NCBI RefSeq assembly: GCF_001702265.1
Contig: NZ_MAUE01000017.1
Location: forward strand, 108,091 to 172,090
Direction: 5' to 3'
From: Pseudomonas aylmerensis
Lineage (GTDB): Bacteria; Pseudomonadota; Gammaproteobacteria; Pseudomonadales; Pseudomonadaceae
Length of the DNA stretch: 64,000 nt
The translations under genes and the position numbers were made by a program. The notes under the pieces were generated by a model. That model was not told the origin of the DNA. It saw nothing but the letters and a program-made list of their open reading frames with translations, and ran no database searches. Shown here one piece after another: positions 46,811 through 55,812 of this stretch (the first letter of the stretch is position 1; every line of letters begins with the position of its first letter).

Positions 46811-47733
46811 TGGCCTGCAAACCTTGGCCTGCCAGTGAGGCTGAACTGGCCCAGATGCGCCGCTTCAATCAGAAGCTCGCTTGGTTGCCGCGCTTCAAGA
46901 TCCGTAATCGCGTCACGCCGCGCTTGATCCAGGCACTGCTGCGCGTCAGCCAGACGCTGAAGAAGGCGCCAGATGCAGAGCGCAAGCTTGTAGGATCGGT
47001 GCCCGTGCGCATCCTGCGGCCGAGCGGCAAACCCAAGGGCGTGGTGCTGGATATCCACGGCGGCGGTTGGGTCATCGGCAATGCGCAGATGGACGACGAC
47101 CTCAACCTGGGCATGGTCAACGCGTGCGATGTGGCGGTGGTGTCGGTGGATTATCGGCTGGCGGTCGACACGCCGGTCGAAGGGCTGATGGATGACTGCC
47201 TGACGGCCGCTCGTTGGTTGCTTACCGACGATGAGTTTGCCGACCTGCCGGTGATCGTCGTCGGCGAATCGGCCGGGGGGCACTTGGCCGCGGCGACATT
47301 GCTGGCGTTGAAAGAATGGCCGCAATTGCTCCAGCGGGTGAGCGGGGCGGTCTTGTATTACGGTGTCTACGACCTGACCGGTACCCCGAGCGTACGCGCG
47401 GCGGGGCCGGATACGTTGCTGCTGGACGGGCCGGGCATGGTCGAGGCATTGCGCATGTTGACGCCGGGCTTGAGCGATGACGAGCGTCGGCGGCCACCGC
47501 TGTCACCGCTGTATGGCGACTTCGAGGGCTTGCCGCCGGCGTTGATGTTTGTCGGGGAGCTGGACCCGTTGAAGGATGACACGCTGATGCTCGCTGAGCA
47601 GTGGCCGGGCGCTGAGGCGCATCTGTTGGCGGAGTCGGCGCATGGGTTTATTCATTTTCCGGTGGCAATGGGCGCGGGCGTGCTTGCCTACAGCCGAGGG
47701 TGGATTACCCGGACCATCGAGGTTTCGTCTTAG
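46810..47733 (+). CDS. Alpha/beta hydrolase (HSL-type esterase)
   Basis: A 307-residue alpha/beta hydrolase of the hormone-sensitive-lipase type. The oxyanion motif is VVLDIHGGGWVIG, the nucleophile elbow VGESAGG, and the acid and His residues lie in ELDPLKDD and SAHGFIHF. It should hydrolyse short-chain esters. The start overlaps the TspO stop. Its end overlaps the convergent DUF6678 gene by four bases. Confidence 0.9.
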   Translation: MACKPWPASEAELAQMRRFNQKLAWLPRFKIRNRVTPRLIQALLRVSQTLKKAPDAERKLVGSVPVRILRPSGKPKGVVLDIHGGGWVIGNAQMDDDLNLGMVNACDVAVVSVDYRLAVDTPVEGLMDDCLTAARWLLTDDEFADLPVIVVGESAGGHLAAATLLALKEWPQLLQRVSGAVLYYGVYDLTGTPSVRAAGPDTLLLDGPGMVEALRMLTPGLSDDERRRPPLSPLYGDFEGLPPALMFVGELDPLKDDTLMLAEQWPGAEAHLLAESAHGFIHFPVAMGAGVLAYSRGWITRTIEVSS

Positions 47734-48164
47734 GCAGGCGGAAAGTCTTCGTAGGATTTTGGAAGGTAGCCCCAAATCCTTAGCACATCAGCTTGCACTT
47801 CAAACTCGAAGCCAATTCGCGCGACGACTGTCGATATTTCTTCGGTATGGTCAATGTATGTTTGTGGCAGTAGCACGCCCAAGGAGGGTGCCTGTTCCCA
47901 CAAGCCGATGTCGAACCATTCGACATACGCAAATGGAAATGGAAGGTGGTAAAACCATTCCACATCCCAATCCGAGCGTGGGCCTTTGATGGATTTGGAG
48001 CGATAGGACGGGCGCCAACCAGGGCGTTGGCGGAAGTGACTGATCAGTTCGTTCCACTTGGTATTGTTTGCTGCGCCTGCCAGGTTTCTCGCCGCGACCG
48101 TGGCGTGGATAATCTTGCGGCTTTTATCGTTCTGGCGCGCGTCGGCCATTGGCAGTTCAGTCAT
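47730..48164 (-). CDS. DUF6678 family protein
   Basis: A 144-residue protein. KWNELISHFRQRPGWRPSYR and DVEWFYHLPFPFAYVEWFDI resemble DUF6678 as I recall it. The start at 48164 is supported by aaggac. Function unknown; often found among immunity-type genes. Confidence 0.7.
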   Translation of the reverse strand: MTELPMADARQNDKSRKIIHATVAARNLAGAANNTKWNELISHFRQRPGWRPSYRSKSIKGPRSDWDVEWFYHLPFPFAYVEWFDIGLWEQAPSLGVLLPQTYIDHTEEISTVVARIGFEFEVQADVLRIWGYLPKSYEDFPPA

Positions 48165-48166
48165 CT

Positions 48167-48853
48167 TCAGTCCTTTTTGTTGGTATTCACGACTGTGACC
48201 TTACTGGCGCCGAGTTCGGTCAGCCTTCCGTCGAGTGCCTTGAGCAGTCTGATCGAGCCGGCATCGTATTCCTTGAGCTGACGGCTCGCGGTATCCCTGT
48301 CGCTGTTTACGGCAAGAATCATCTCCATCAACCCATCAGGTTTTCCGGCTTTGATGTCTTCGTCGATGATGTCCTGGGTCACTGTCATGCTTCGTACGGT
48401 GTACTCGGTATCGGCCGCGAGCTTCTGGAGGTTATAGCGCCCGACTGCCGGGTCTTCCTTAGCATTGCCTGTGTGGGTCGGGCCCATGGGGACGTCGTCC
48501 AAGTCAATCAGCGTATCGGCCATGTCTTTGCCGAAGTACCGCTCCAGCTTGAAGTGCTGAACAATCATTCTCTGATGCCAGCGGCGCTCGAATGCCCTGT
48601 ACTCGCGCCAAGGGCCTTGGGAGAACTCTTTCCACCCGGTTTCATGTGTTGCGCTGATCAACTTGTCCAGCGCGTTGTAACCATCATCCAGGATAGCCAC
48701 GGTTTCTTGCACCGTGTTTTGTGCAGCGTCCAGAAATTGGCTCGCCTGCGCCCGCGCCTCTTGGCGTGATTGCAGGGCGTAGGTACCGGCCAGCGTGAGT
48801 AGTGAAGTCAGGACAGCGGTAACAACCGCGGTCACAAGAGAGTTTTCGGCCAT
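48167..48853 (-). CDS. Membrane-anchored hypothetical protein
   Basis: A 228-residue protein with one N-terminal membrane anchor (about 5-26, LVTAVVTAVLTSLLTLAGTY) and a helical soluble domain. ATG 48853 has ggagc upstream. Two bases separate its stop from the DUF6678 start region, so the two may be an operon. Not recognised. Confidence 0.68.
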   Translation of the reverse strand: MAENSLVTAVVTAVLTSLLTLAGTYALQSRQEARAQASQFLDAAQNTVQETVAILDDGYNALDKLISATHETGWKEFSQGPWREYRAFERRWHQRMIVQHFKLERYFGKDMADTLIDLDDVPMGPTHTGNAKEDPAVGRYNLQKLAADTEYTVRSMTVTQDIIDEDIKAGKPDGLMEMILAVNSDRDTASRQLKEYDAGSIRLLKALDGRLTELGASKVTVVNTNKKD

Positions 48854-48879
48854 CAGGATGCTCCATTTCAGCCTGGTGT

Positions 48880-49281
48880 TCAGGCGCTAATCGTCTGCTC
48901 GTACGAGGCGCTCATCAGTGTGCCGCGCTCACCCCACGCCTCTTGCGCAAGATCCTGGATAATCTCCTCCAGTGTCTCAATGTTTGTCGCAGGGGCGCTG
49001 AGGCATGCCAGGCGTCCGGGCGACCAATCGATGACGTCACATTGAGGGTACTTGGCCAACAGCGTCGGCAGGGCTGCCTTCGGCGACTGCGTACCGGTGT
49101 ACATAAAGTCAAAATACGCCTCGGTGGTGTCTTGCAGCGGGTACACCAACACCCAGGCATTCGGAGGGTTTTGGAACCACAGGGTGACATAGCGGTGGGC
49201 CCATTCCGGCCCGTCTTCGGTCATGTGGCGCAGCACGTCGATGATCGACCGGCAGCCGAGGAGGGGGACGGAGGAGGACAT
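48880..49281 (-). CDS. Hypothetical protein
   Basis: A 133-residue protein opening MSSSVPLLGCRSIIDVLRHM. A Trp/Phe-rich segment (RYVTLWFQNPPNAWVLVYPL) suggests a compact beta domain. ATG 49281 follows aggaac; the longer frame is rejected. Cytosolic. Not recognised. Confidence 0.65.
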   Translation of the reverse strand: MSSSVPLLGCRSIIDVLRHMTEDGPEWAHRYVTLWFQNPPNAWVLVYPLQDTTEAYFDFMYTGTQSPKAALPTLLAKYPQCDVIDWSPGRLACLSAPATNIETLEEIIQDLAQEAWGERGTLMSASYEQTISA

Positions 49282-49405
49282 GGGCCGTTCCTGTTGTAGA
49301 GGTGGCGCGCAGATATACCACGCCACGCCGTCCGGCTAAAACGATCCCCTTTTTCCGACAAGCCGGGTAACCTCTCGCCTCCCACAATCAAGCCAAGGAA
49401 AGCAC

Positions 49406-49945
49406 GTGAAGGTTCTTCAAGGATTCATCGGTTTGTCGGCGCTGTACCTGCTGGCCGGTTGCGAGCAAGTCACTGAGAAAGCCGTGCGCTTCGACGTGCC
49501 CTACGGCTACTACGAGACCGCCTGGCGCCAGGACGTGACCGAGAAGGGCCAGTTGACCTGCAAGGTGACCACCGACACCCAGGACCGTGGCGAGAAGTGG
49601 GTGCCATCGGTGATCCTCGCGGCCGCTGAGGATGCTGCCGAAGACGATACGTTGTTTCTTTCCAGCTACACGCCCGCCGACACTGACCTGCGCTTGTTCC
49701 AGGTGCGCACCTTCAACAAGGCGGAGCCGGTGATCGACACGTTTTTCCATCGGGCTCCCGATCAAAACGGGGTGTATACGCTGCGCCTGACCTGGCAAGC
49801 CGATGGCGCCATCGGCTACCAGGTCGAAAACGGCAGCACCTGGGAAGAGAAAAAGTTCGTCCAGAAGCCGGGTTTTCGCGTGCGCCATGTGAGCGTGCAT
49901 GCGTCGGGAATGAAGGGCAATGCAGTGTGTGAGTTGCGCCAGTAA
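49406..49945 (+). CDS. Lipoprotein of unknown function
   Basis: A 179-residue lipoprotein with lipobox LLAGC near residue 19, starting at GTG 49406 with aaggaa upstream. The mature part contains VPYGYYETAWRQDVTEKG and a Cys pair (LTCKV, AVCEL). Likely membrane-attached. Family not recognised. Confidence 0.75.
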   Translation: MKVLQGFIGLSALYLLAGCEQVTEKAVRFDVPYGYYETAWRQDVTEKGQLTCKVTTDTQDRGEKWVPSVILAAAEDAAEDDTLFLSSYTPADTDLRLFQVRTFNKAEPVIDTFFHRAPDQNGVYTLRLTWQADGAIGYQVENGSTWEEKKFVQKPGFRVRHVSVHASGMKGNAVCELRQ

Positions 49946-50046
49946 GTGCTGCCGGAGCTGTTGCCAATGCTGATCCATTGAACTTAAAACTTGATCGATG
50001 AGTCAGGTTAATCAGCAGCTCTTCTTCCATGACAAGGACTCCTCCC

Positions 50047-50271
50047 ATGCGCGAATACACCCTCAACTACTTGTTCAACGACGAACCCCGCACCCATGTG
50101 TTCGAGCTCAAACAGCCCGACCTGCCGGTGCATGAGGCGGCGTTGCACTTGCTGCAGTTGCATTTCGGTGATGCGGAAAACGGCTTGATCCTGCCGACCG
50201 CAGATGCAGCGCCGGAGGAAATTCTCGAGCAGGCGCAGGTGGTGGGGATTACGCAGATCGAGGTTGCATGA
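50047..50271 (+). CDS. Small hypothetical protein
   Basis: A 74-residue protein beginning MREYTLNYLFNDEPRTHVFE. The start at 50047 follows a gactcctcc region; the upstream extension is unlikely. It overlaps the next gene by four bases (ATGA), so it is coupled to the acetyltransferase. Function unknown. Confidence 0.68.
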   Translation: MREYTLNYLFNDEPRTHVFELKQPDLPVHEAALHLLQLHFGDAENGLILPTADAAPEEILEQAQVVGITQIEVA

Positions 50272-50765
50272 GCCCAAGGCCGATCATTCGGGCGGTCACG
50301 GCGGCGGATATCCCTGAGGTACTGGCGTTCGTGCTGGAGGCCCGTGCCGAGCTTTTCCCCAAGCTCGACGCGACAGGGATGCCAGCGGACCTGGCGCATT
50401 TCGAGGCGATCTATGTGCAGGGTGATGGGCAATTTCTGGTTGCCTGCGATCAAGGCCAGATCGTCGCTGCCATTGGTTATCTGCCTTACGACGGTCGTTT
50501 CCCGCAGTTGAATTACCAGGGCCAAAAGACCGTGGAGGTGGTGCGCCTGTTTGTGCTGCCGGCGTTTCGCCGCTTTGGTCTGGCGCGCGCGTTGTACCTT
50601 GCGTTGGAGGCGCAGGCTAAGGCGGATCGGGTCGCGGTGATGTACCTGCACACCCATCCGTTTTTGCCTGGGGCGATTGATTTTTGGCTTCGGCAGGGGT
50701 TCGAAGTGGTGGATGTGGACGTGGACCCGGTGTGGCGCACCACGCATATGCAGCGCACCCTCTAA
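50268..50765 (+). CDS. GNAT family N-acetyltransferase
   Basis: A 165-residue acetyltransferase. RAVTAADIPEVLAFVLEARAELF opens the fold, and LFVLPAFRRFGLARALYLALE holds the acetyl-CoA loop, though with Phe-Arg-Arg-Phe rather than the usual RxxGxG/A spacing. It is coupled to the small gene upstream. Acceptor unknown. Confidence 0.85.
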   Translation: MSPRPIIRAVTAADIPEVLAFVLEARAELFPKLDATGMPADLAHFEAIYVQGDGQFLVACDQGQIVAAIGYLPYDGRFPQLNYQGQKTVEVVRLFVLPAFRRFGLARALYLALEAQAKADRVAVMYLHTHPFLPGAIDFWLRQGFEVVDVDVDPVWRTTHMQRTL

Positions 50766-50820
50766 CACCACCACCCAGTGTAGACGCCGGCAAACCGGCT
50801 CCGACCGTTGAGTGCTCTGA

Positions 50821-51585
50821 TCAGTTTGGGCGTAGCCGCAGTATCTGCGCGCCATCGAACGGGTCTGTCAGGTAATGCGCTTGCACCCCGAACGTCGCCT
50901 GCAGCCGCTGCGGCGTCAGCACGTCCAGCGGCTTGCCCAGCGCCACCAACCGCCCATGATCCAGCACCGCCAAGCGGTCGCAGGTCAGCGCCTGGTTGAG
51001 GTCATGCAGGGCAATCAAAGTGGTCACCGGCAAGCCTTGCACCCCCTTTAGAATCCCCAATTGATGCTGGATATCCAGGTGATTGGTCGGCTCATCTAAC
51101 AACAGGATCTGCGGCCGTTGCGCCAACGCACGGGCGATGTGCACCCGCTGGCGTTCACCGCCAGAGAGGCTGCGCCACGCACGTTGGCCCAGGTGGGTGG
51201 CGTCTACATCCTGCAGCGCCTGGTGCACGATAGCGTCGTCTTCGCGGGACCAGGGGCTGAGTGCCGACAGCCACGGCGTGCGGCCCAGGGCCACGGCGTC
51301 GAACACGCGAATGGCGTCGTCGGTGTCGGCCTGTTGTTCGACCACTGCGAGTTGCTGCGCAATGGCACGACGGGACAGGTCGCCCAAGCGCACCTCACCC
51401 AGTCGTACCTCGCCAGTGGCCGGGGTGCGCAGGCCGGCCAGCAGTTTCAGCAGGGTGGATTTGCCGGAGCCGTTCGGGCCGACGATGCCCAGGGTTTCAC
51501 CCCGCTGGACCTGCAGGTGAATGTCGCGCAGCAACGTAGCTTCACGCACTTTAAAACCCAGGCCGGTGCAGCTCAGTACGGTCAT
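50821..51585 (-). CDS. btuD: Vitamin B12/siderophore-type ABC transporter ATPase
   Basis: A 254-residue ABC ATPase of the FecE/BtuD class. Walker A is GPNGSGKST, signature LSGGERQRV, Walker B ILLLDEPTNHLD. Third gene of a riboswitch-controlled operon; its start overlaps the permease stop by four bases. Energises import across the inner membrane. B12 specificity is inferred from the cobalamin riboswitch. Confidence 0.88.
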   Translation of the reverse strand: MTVLSCTGLGFKVREATLLRDIHLQVQRGETLGIVGPNGSGKSTLLKLLAGLRTPATGEVRLGEVRLGDLSRRAIAQQLAVVEQQADTDDAIRVFDAVALGRTPWLSALSPWSREDDAIVHQALQDVDATHLGQRAWRSLSGGERQRVHIARALAQRPQILLLDEPTNHLDIQHQLGILKGVQGLPVTTLIALHDLNQALTCDRLAVLDHGRLVALGKPLDVLTPQRLQATFGVQAHYLTDPFDGAQILRLRPN

Positions 51586-52586
51586 CGCGCATTCCTCCGG
51601 CCGATCAGGATCAGCGCAAACACCGGTGCGCCCACCAGAGCCGTGACCACGCCCACCGGGATGACCTGGCCCTTGATCAAAGTGCGTGACAACACATCGG
51701 CTGCAATCAAGAACAACGCGCCGCCCAAGGCGCTGGCGGGCAGCAGGCGCGAGTGCCCGGTGCCGAGCAGCAGGCGCACGGCGTGGGGAATCACCAGGCC
51801 GACAAATCCGATGGAGCCGACAATCGACACCATCACCGCCGTGACCAGTGCGGCGCAGGCGACCAGCACAAATTGCACGCGGCGCACCGGGATGCCCAGG
51901 GAGGCCGCCGAGTCGCTACCGAAGGTAAACGCATCCAGCGCGCGCCGGTGCCACAGGCACACAGCAAGGCCTGCAACCGCCACCGGCACCGCCAGCCATA
52001 CCGACGGCCAGCGTACCCCGCTGAGATTGCCGAGCAGCCAGAACATGATGCCGCGCGCCTGTTCGGAGCTGGCCGACTTGGTGATCAGGAACGCCGTCAG
52101 CGCGTTGAACAGCTGCGAACCGGCGATGCCCGCGAGGATGATCTGCCCGGTGCCGCTGGCTGAACCACTGGCTCGCGCGAGCAGGATCACCAGCGCAAAT
52201 GCGGCCATCGCACCGACAAAGGCGCCGGCCGACAGCGAGATCAAACCGCCGCCCACCCCGATCAACGCCACCAGCACCGCGCCCGTCGAGGCGCCGGCGC
52301 TGATGCCCAGCAGGTACGGATCGGCCAGCGGGTTGCGCAACAGCGATTGCAGAATTACCCCGCAGGTCGCCAGCCCGGCGCCGCATGCGGCAGCGACCAG
52401 CGCGCGCGTGAGGCGGTAGTTCCACACCACGCCTTCGTCGATCGGGTCCAGCACGTAGCCGGCGGCCCAGAGCTTGTTGGCCAGCACCTGCAGCACCACC
52501 TTTGGTGCAATGGCGGTTTCGCCGATGGCCACGCCGGCGAGCACGGCGATCAGCAGCAGCGACAGGGCGAGTAGGGTGCGTATCAT
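51582..52586 (-). CDS. btuC: Vitamin B12/siderophore-type ABC transporter permease
   Basis: A 334-residue FecCD/BtuC-type permease with about ten membrane segments. NYRLTRALVAAACGAGLATCGVILQ, GISAGASTGAV, and GSIGFVGLVIPHAVRLLLG are family blocks. Overlaps the binding-protein gene (ATGA) and the ATPase gene. Forms the inner membrane channel. Confidence 0.88.
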   Translation of the reverse strand: MIRTLLALSLLLIAVLAGVAIGETAIAPKVVLQVLANKLWAAGYVLDPIDEGVVWNYRLTRALVAAACGAGLATCGVILQSLLRNPLADPYLLGISAGASTGAVLVALIGVGGGLISLSAGAFVGAMAAFALVILLARASGSASGTGQIILAGIAGSQLFNALTAFLITKSASSEQARGIMFWLLGNLSGVRWPSVWLAVPVAVAGLAVCLWHRRALDAFTFGSDSAASLGIPVRRVQFVLVACAALVTAVMVSIVGSIGFVGLVIPHAVRLLLGTGHSRLLPASALGGALFLIAADVLSRTLIKGQVIPVGVVTALVGAPVFALILIGRRNAR

Positions 52587-53593
52587 TTGGGCAAGTCGTA
52601 GCCATCGATGGCTGTCGCCAGTTGTTCCAGGCCATCGAACATACGGATGCTGGCCTGCAGCGCCAGGGCGTCGAGGATGATGATGCGGTTGTTTTTCACC
52701 GCGTCCATGTTGCGGGTGACCGGGTCACTGCGCAGGAAGGCGAGTTTCTTTTCGTGGTCATCGGCGGGGTAGCGGCGGCGGTCCATGCGCGCGATCACCA
52801 AAAAGGTCGGGTTGGCCTTGGCAATGGTTTCCCAGCCAACGGCCGGCCATTCTTCATCGGACTGCACCACATTGTGCAGCCCCAGCGTTTGCAGCATGAA
52901 CTCGGGAATGCCCTTGTGGCCGGCCACGTAGGGGTCGCTGGCCATCTCCGAGCTGGAGAACCACACCAGCGCGCTGGCCTGCTTGAGGCCTTTTCCCTGC
53001 ACGGTCGCGACGGATTTGGCCAAGCGCGCCTTGAGTTCGTCGTTCAGTTGTTGGCCGCGATCCTGTACGTCGAAAATCTGCGCCAGTTGGCTGATGCTTT
53101 TATAGATTGTCTCGATGCGAAACGGCTCCAGCCGCGTGCCGTCGGCGCCGACCAGGTTGTCCTTGCCTTCGCAGTCGGAGGGCAGCAGGTAGGTGGGGAT
53201 CTTCAATTCGTGGAATTGCTCGCGGGTCCCGACCACGCCCTGCGGGCCGACCACCCATTCCAGCTCGGCAGCCACCAGTTGCGGGCGCTTGGCGATCACC
53301 GACTCGAAACTGGGCTCGTTGTCAGCCAGGCGTTCGATTGTGTCGTTCTGTGCCTTGTACTGCGCCAGGACGCTGTTGAACCACAGCGAGGTGCCGACCA
53401 CTTTATCGCCCACGCCGAGGGCGTAGAGCATTTCGGTGGCGGCCTGGCCGATGGTCACGCTGCGCGCGGGTGCCTGCTGGAAGGTGAGTGTGCTGCCGCA
53501 GTTCTGCACGGTCAGCGGGTACTGGGTGGGCGCGGCGTGGGCCAGGGCACAGAAGCCCAGGCCAGTGATCAGGGCGGTAACGCGTGGCAGCAT
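52583..53593 (-). CDS. btuF: Periplasmic cobalamin-binding protein of the ABC importer
   Basis: A 336-residue type III binding protein with signal peptide ending AHA (about residue 20). ARSVTIGQAATEMLYALGVGDKVVGTS starts the fold, and KRPQLVAAELEWVV is a second block. It is the first gene behind a cobalamin riboswitch, so B12 or a precursor is the likely ligand; the related family also binds iron chelates. Confidence 0.85.
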   Translation of the reverse strand: MLPRVTALITGLGFCALAHAAPTQYPLTVQNCGSTLTFQQAPARSVTIGQAATEMLYALGVGDKVVGTSLWFNSVLAQYKAQNDTIERLADNEPSFESVIAKRPQLVAAELEWVVGPQGVVGTREQFHELKIPTYLLPSDCEGKDNLVGADGTRLEPFRIETIYKSISQLAQIFDVQDRGQQLNDELKARLAKSVATVQGKGLKQASALVWFSSSEMASDPYVAGHKGIPEFMLQTLGLHNVVQSDEEWPAVGWETIAKANPTFLVIARMDRRRYPADDHEKKLAFLRSDPVTRNMDAVKNNRIIILDALALQASIRMFDGLEQLATAIDGYDLPK

Positions 53594-53718
53594 GGGGCGA
53601 TCTCCTTGAAACCGTACGTGGAACTGGGGAGGTACGGTCTGGAATTACGCCCTCGAACGCTGCGGGTCAGGCAGGCAAGGATGTCCTTCCCGGACACCCC
53701 GCCGGTTAGTGTTGGTGC

Positions 53719-53900
53719 TTGGGCCGGCAGGTCTCCTGACTGATGCGTCGTCGCCACGCTCCGGCCTTCCCGGACGAGGTCCAGTGGCATCAAGGAGCAG
53801 GCTCGGCACCTACAGTTGCGGGGGCAGTTCCGATTTGCGCGGCATACCGCGCTTCGGATTCCCTATTAGTCCCATTTGGGAACCGGCGCGGTATGGTAGT
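53719..53900 (-). ncRNA. Cobalamin riboswitch
   Basis: On the minus strand the conserved features follow in order: taatagggaa near the 5' end, gaactgcccccgcaactgta, ggtgccgagc, and the B12 box gtcaggagacctgcc (53726-53740 on the plus strand), about 130 bases before the binding-protein start. Adenosylcobalamin binding should shut off the importer operon. Confidence 0.93.
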
Positions 53901-54018
53901 CGATCACGCGGTTGAGCGGGAGTTCTGACGGCGCGCGGTGAGAAGACTGCGGTAGCTCTTGTGGGATGTGTCTCCTATGATGCGCGGCCATGGACAGCCT
54001 TCACACAAGGAATACACA

Positions 54019-54462
54019 GTGAGATCATTCGTCGCCCTCGCCCTCATCGCCATGCTCGCCGGTTGCGCCACCCCGGGTAAAAGCGAAAAGCAGATTTTTG
54101 ACGAAGCCGCCACCGCGCATGTCATGTCGCTGCCTTCCGGGGAAAACAGGGTGCGCTTGCACAGTGTAAAAATCCCCAGCCACGGCTTGATCGCCGACAA
54201 CCTGGCCCTTGCCATGGCCGGTGGCGCCAATGCGATGTATCTGAAAGAAGAATTGCTGAAGGCCAAAAGCCTGGGCGACACCGGCTTTCTGATTATCGGC
54301 GCCAGCACTGTCGTTGACGTGGCCGTGATCGGCAACGCCTGTGAAGGGCTGGATTTGAAAGGTATGCAGATTTACTACTCGGGCACCGATGCGCAGAAGG
54401 ATAAAGTGCGAACCGCGGTTGAAAAGACCCAGGCGCAGTTTTATTACATTAATGCGCAGTGA
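54019..54462 (+). CDS. Lipoprotein with amplified 3' end
   Basis: A 147-residue lipoprotein; lipobox LAGC near residue 16, starting at GTG 54019 with aaggaa upstream. The C-terminal part (VAVIGNACEGLDLKGMQIYYSG) is copied, in degenerate form, five times downstream with REP DNA. Family not recognised. The protein itself looks complete. Confidence 0.75.
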   Translation: MRSFVALALIAMLAGCATPGKSEKQIFDEAATAHVMSLPSGENRVRLHSVKIPSHGLIADNLALAMAGGANAMYLKEELLKAKSLGDTGFLIIGASTVVDVAVIGNACEGLDLKGMQIYYSGTDAQKDKVRTAVEKTQAQFYYINAQ

Positions 54463-54549
54463 GAGTCTGGCAGTAGAGGCAGCCTTTTGGCAGTGAGTGG
54501 GCCAGTGCTCGCAAACGCTCTTGTACGGGTATGCGGACGTATCTTGCTC

Positions 54550-54635
54550 AGCAGGTTAAGCAGGCCAAACAGTCTAAGCAGCCAAGCAGCCAAGCAGCCC
54601 AAGCAGGCCAAGCAGGTTGAGCAGGGTGAGCAGGT
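54550..54635. repeat. 8/9-base aagcaggcc microsatellite
   Basis: About nine degenerate head-to-tail copies of agcaggcca/agcagcca (for example agcagccaagcagccaagca). It joins the lipoprotein's 3' flank to the first large REP unit. Confidence 0.85.
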
Positions 54636-55790
54636 TATTGTGGTGAGCAGGCTTGCCCTGCGTTGGGCTGCGAAGCAGCCCTAAAACCTCACACCACGGT
54701 GTGCCTGAAACGATGCGGTGGGAATACTGGGGGGCGCTTCGCACCCCAACGCAGGGCAAGCCTGCTCACCACAACAACCCATTGAGATGGCCGTGATCGG
54801 CAACGCCTGTGAAGGTGTGTATCTGAAAGGCATGCAGCTTCACTACTCAGGTACCAATGCGTAGGCCCAGCATGCTAATTGTGGTGAGCAGGCTCACCAC
54901 AACAACCCACTGACGTGGCCGTGATCGGCAACGCTTGTGAAGGGTTGGATTTGAAAGCTATGCAGATTCACTACTCAGGCACCAATGCGCAGGCCCAGCA
55001 GGCTAATTGTGGTGAGCAGGCTTGCCCTGCGTTGGGCTGCGAAGCAGCCCTAAAACCTCACACCACGGTGTGCCTGAAACGATGCGGTGGGATTACTTGG
55101 GGGCGCTTCGCACCCCAACGCAGGGCAAGCCTGCTCACCACAACAACCCACTGACGTGGCCGTGATCAGCGACGCTTGTGAAGGGTTGGATTTGAAAGAC
55201 ATGCAGATTTACTACTCAGGCACCGATGCGCAGGCCCAGCAGGCTAATTGTGGTGAGCAGGCTCACCACAACAACCCATTAAGATGGCCGTGATCGGCAA
55301 CGCCTGTGAGGGGTTGGACTTGAAAGGTATGCAGATTCACTACTCAGGCACCAATGCGTAGGCCCAGTAGGCTAATTGTGGTGAGCAGGCTTGCCCTGCG
55401 TTGGGCTGCGAAGCAGCCCTAAAACCTCACACCACGGATTTCCTGAAACGATGCGGTGGGATTCATGGGGGCGCTTCGCACCCCAACGCAGGGCAAGCCT
55501 GCTCACCACAACAACCCGTTGAGATGGCCGTGATCGGCAACGCCTGTGAAAGGTTGGACTTGAAAGGCATACAGATTTATTACTTAGGCACCGATGCGTA
55601 GGCCCAGCAGGCTAATTGTGGTGAGCAGGCTTGCCCTGCGTTGGGCTGCGAAGCAGCCCTAAAACCTCACACCGCGGTTTGTCTGAAACGATGCGGTGGG
55701 ATTTATGGGGGCGCTTCGCACCCCAACGCAGGGCAAGCCTGCTCACCACGACCAGGCGGCTCACCACGACCAGGCGGCTCGCCACGAAAG
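54630..55790. repeat. Amplified lipoprotein 3'-end fragment plus REP array
   Basis: A fragment of the lipoprotein gene (core ggccgtgatcggcaacgcct, 54321 in the gene) recurs at 54789, 54917, 55158, 55286 and 55526. It alternates with two REP forms: a short palindrome gtggtgagcaggctcaccac and a long unit with arms gtggtgagcaggcttgccct and agggcaagcctgctcaccac around a gene-like spacer. Steps alternate 128 and 240/241 bases, giving a super-repeat of about 369. All copies lack a start and carry sense changes, so they are not expressed proteins. Confidence 0.92.
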
Positions 55791-55812
55791 CCGGCAGTCG
55801 TGCTGATCCGGC

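Noticed and set aside
54630..55790. Small lipoprotein-like genes in the repeat array
   Set aside because: Fragments lack starts and signal peptides and are 3'-end copies of the complete gene at 54019.
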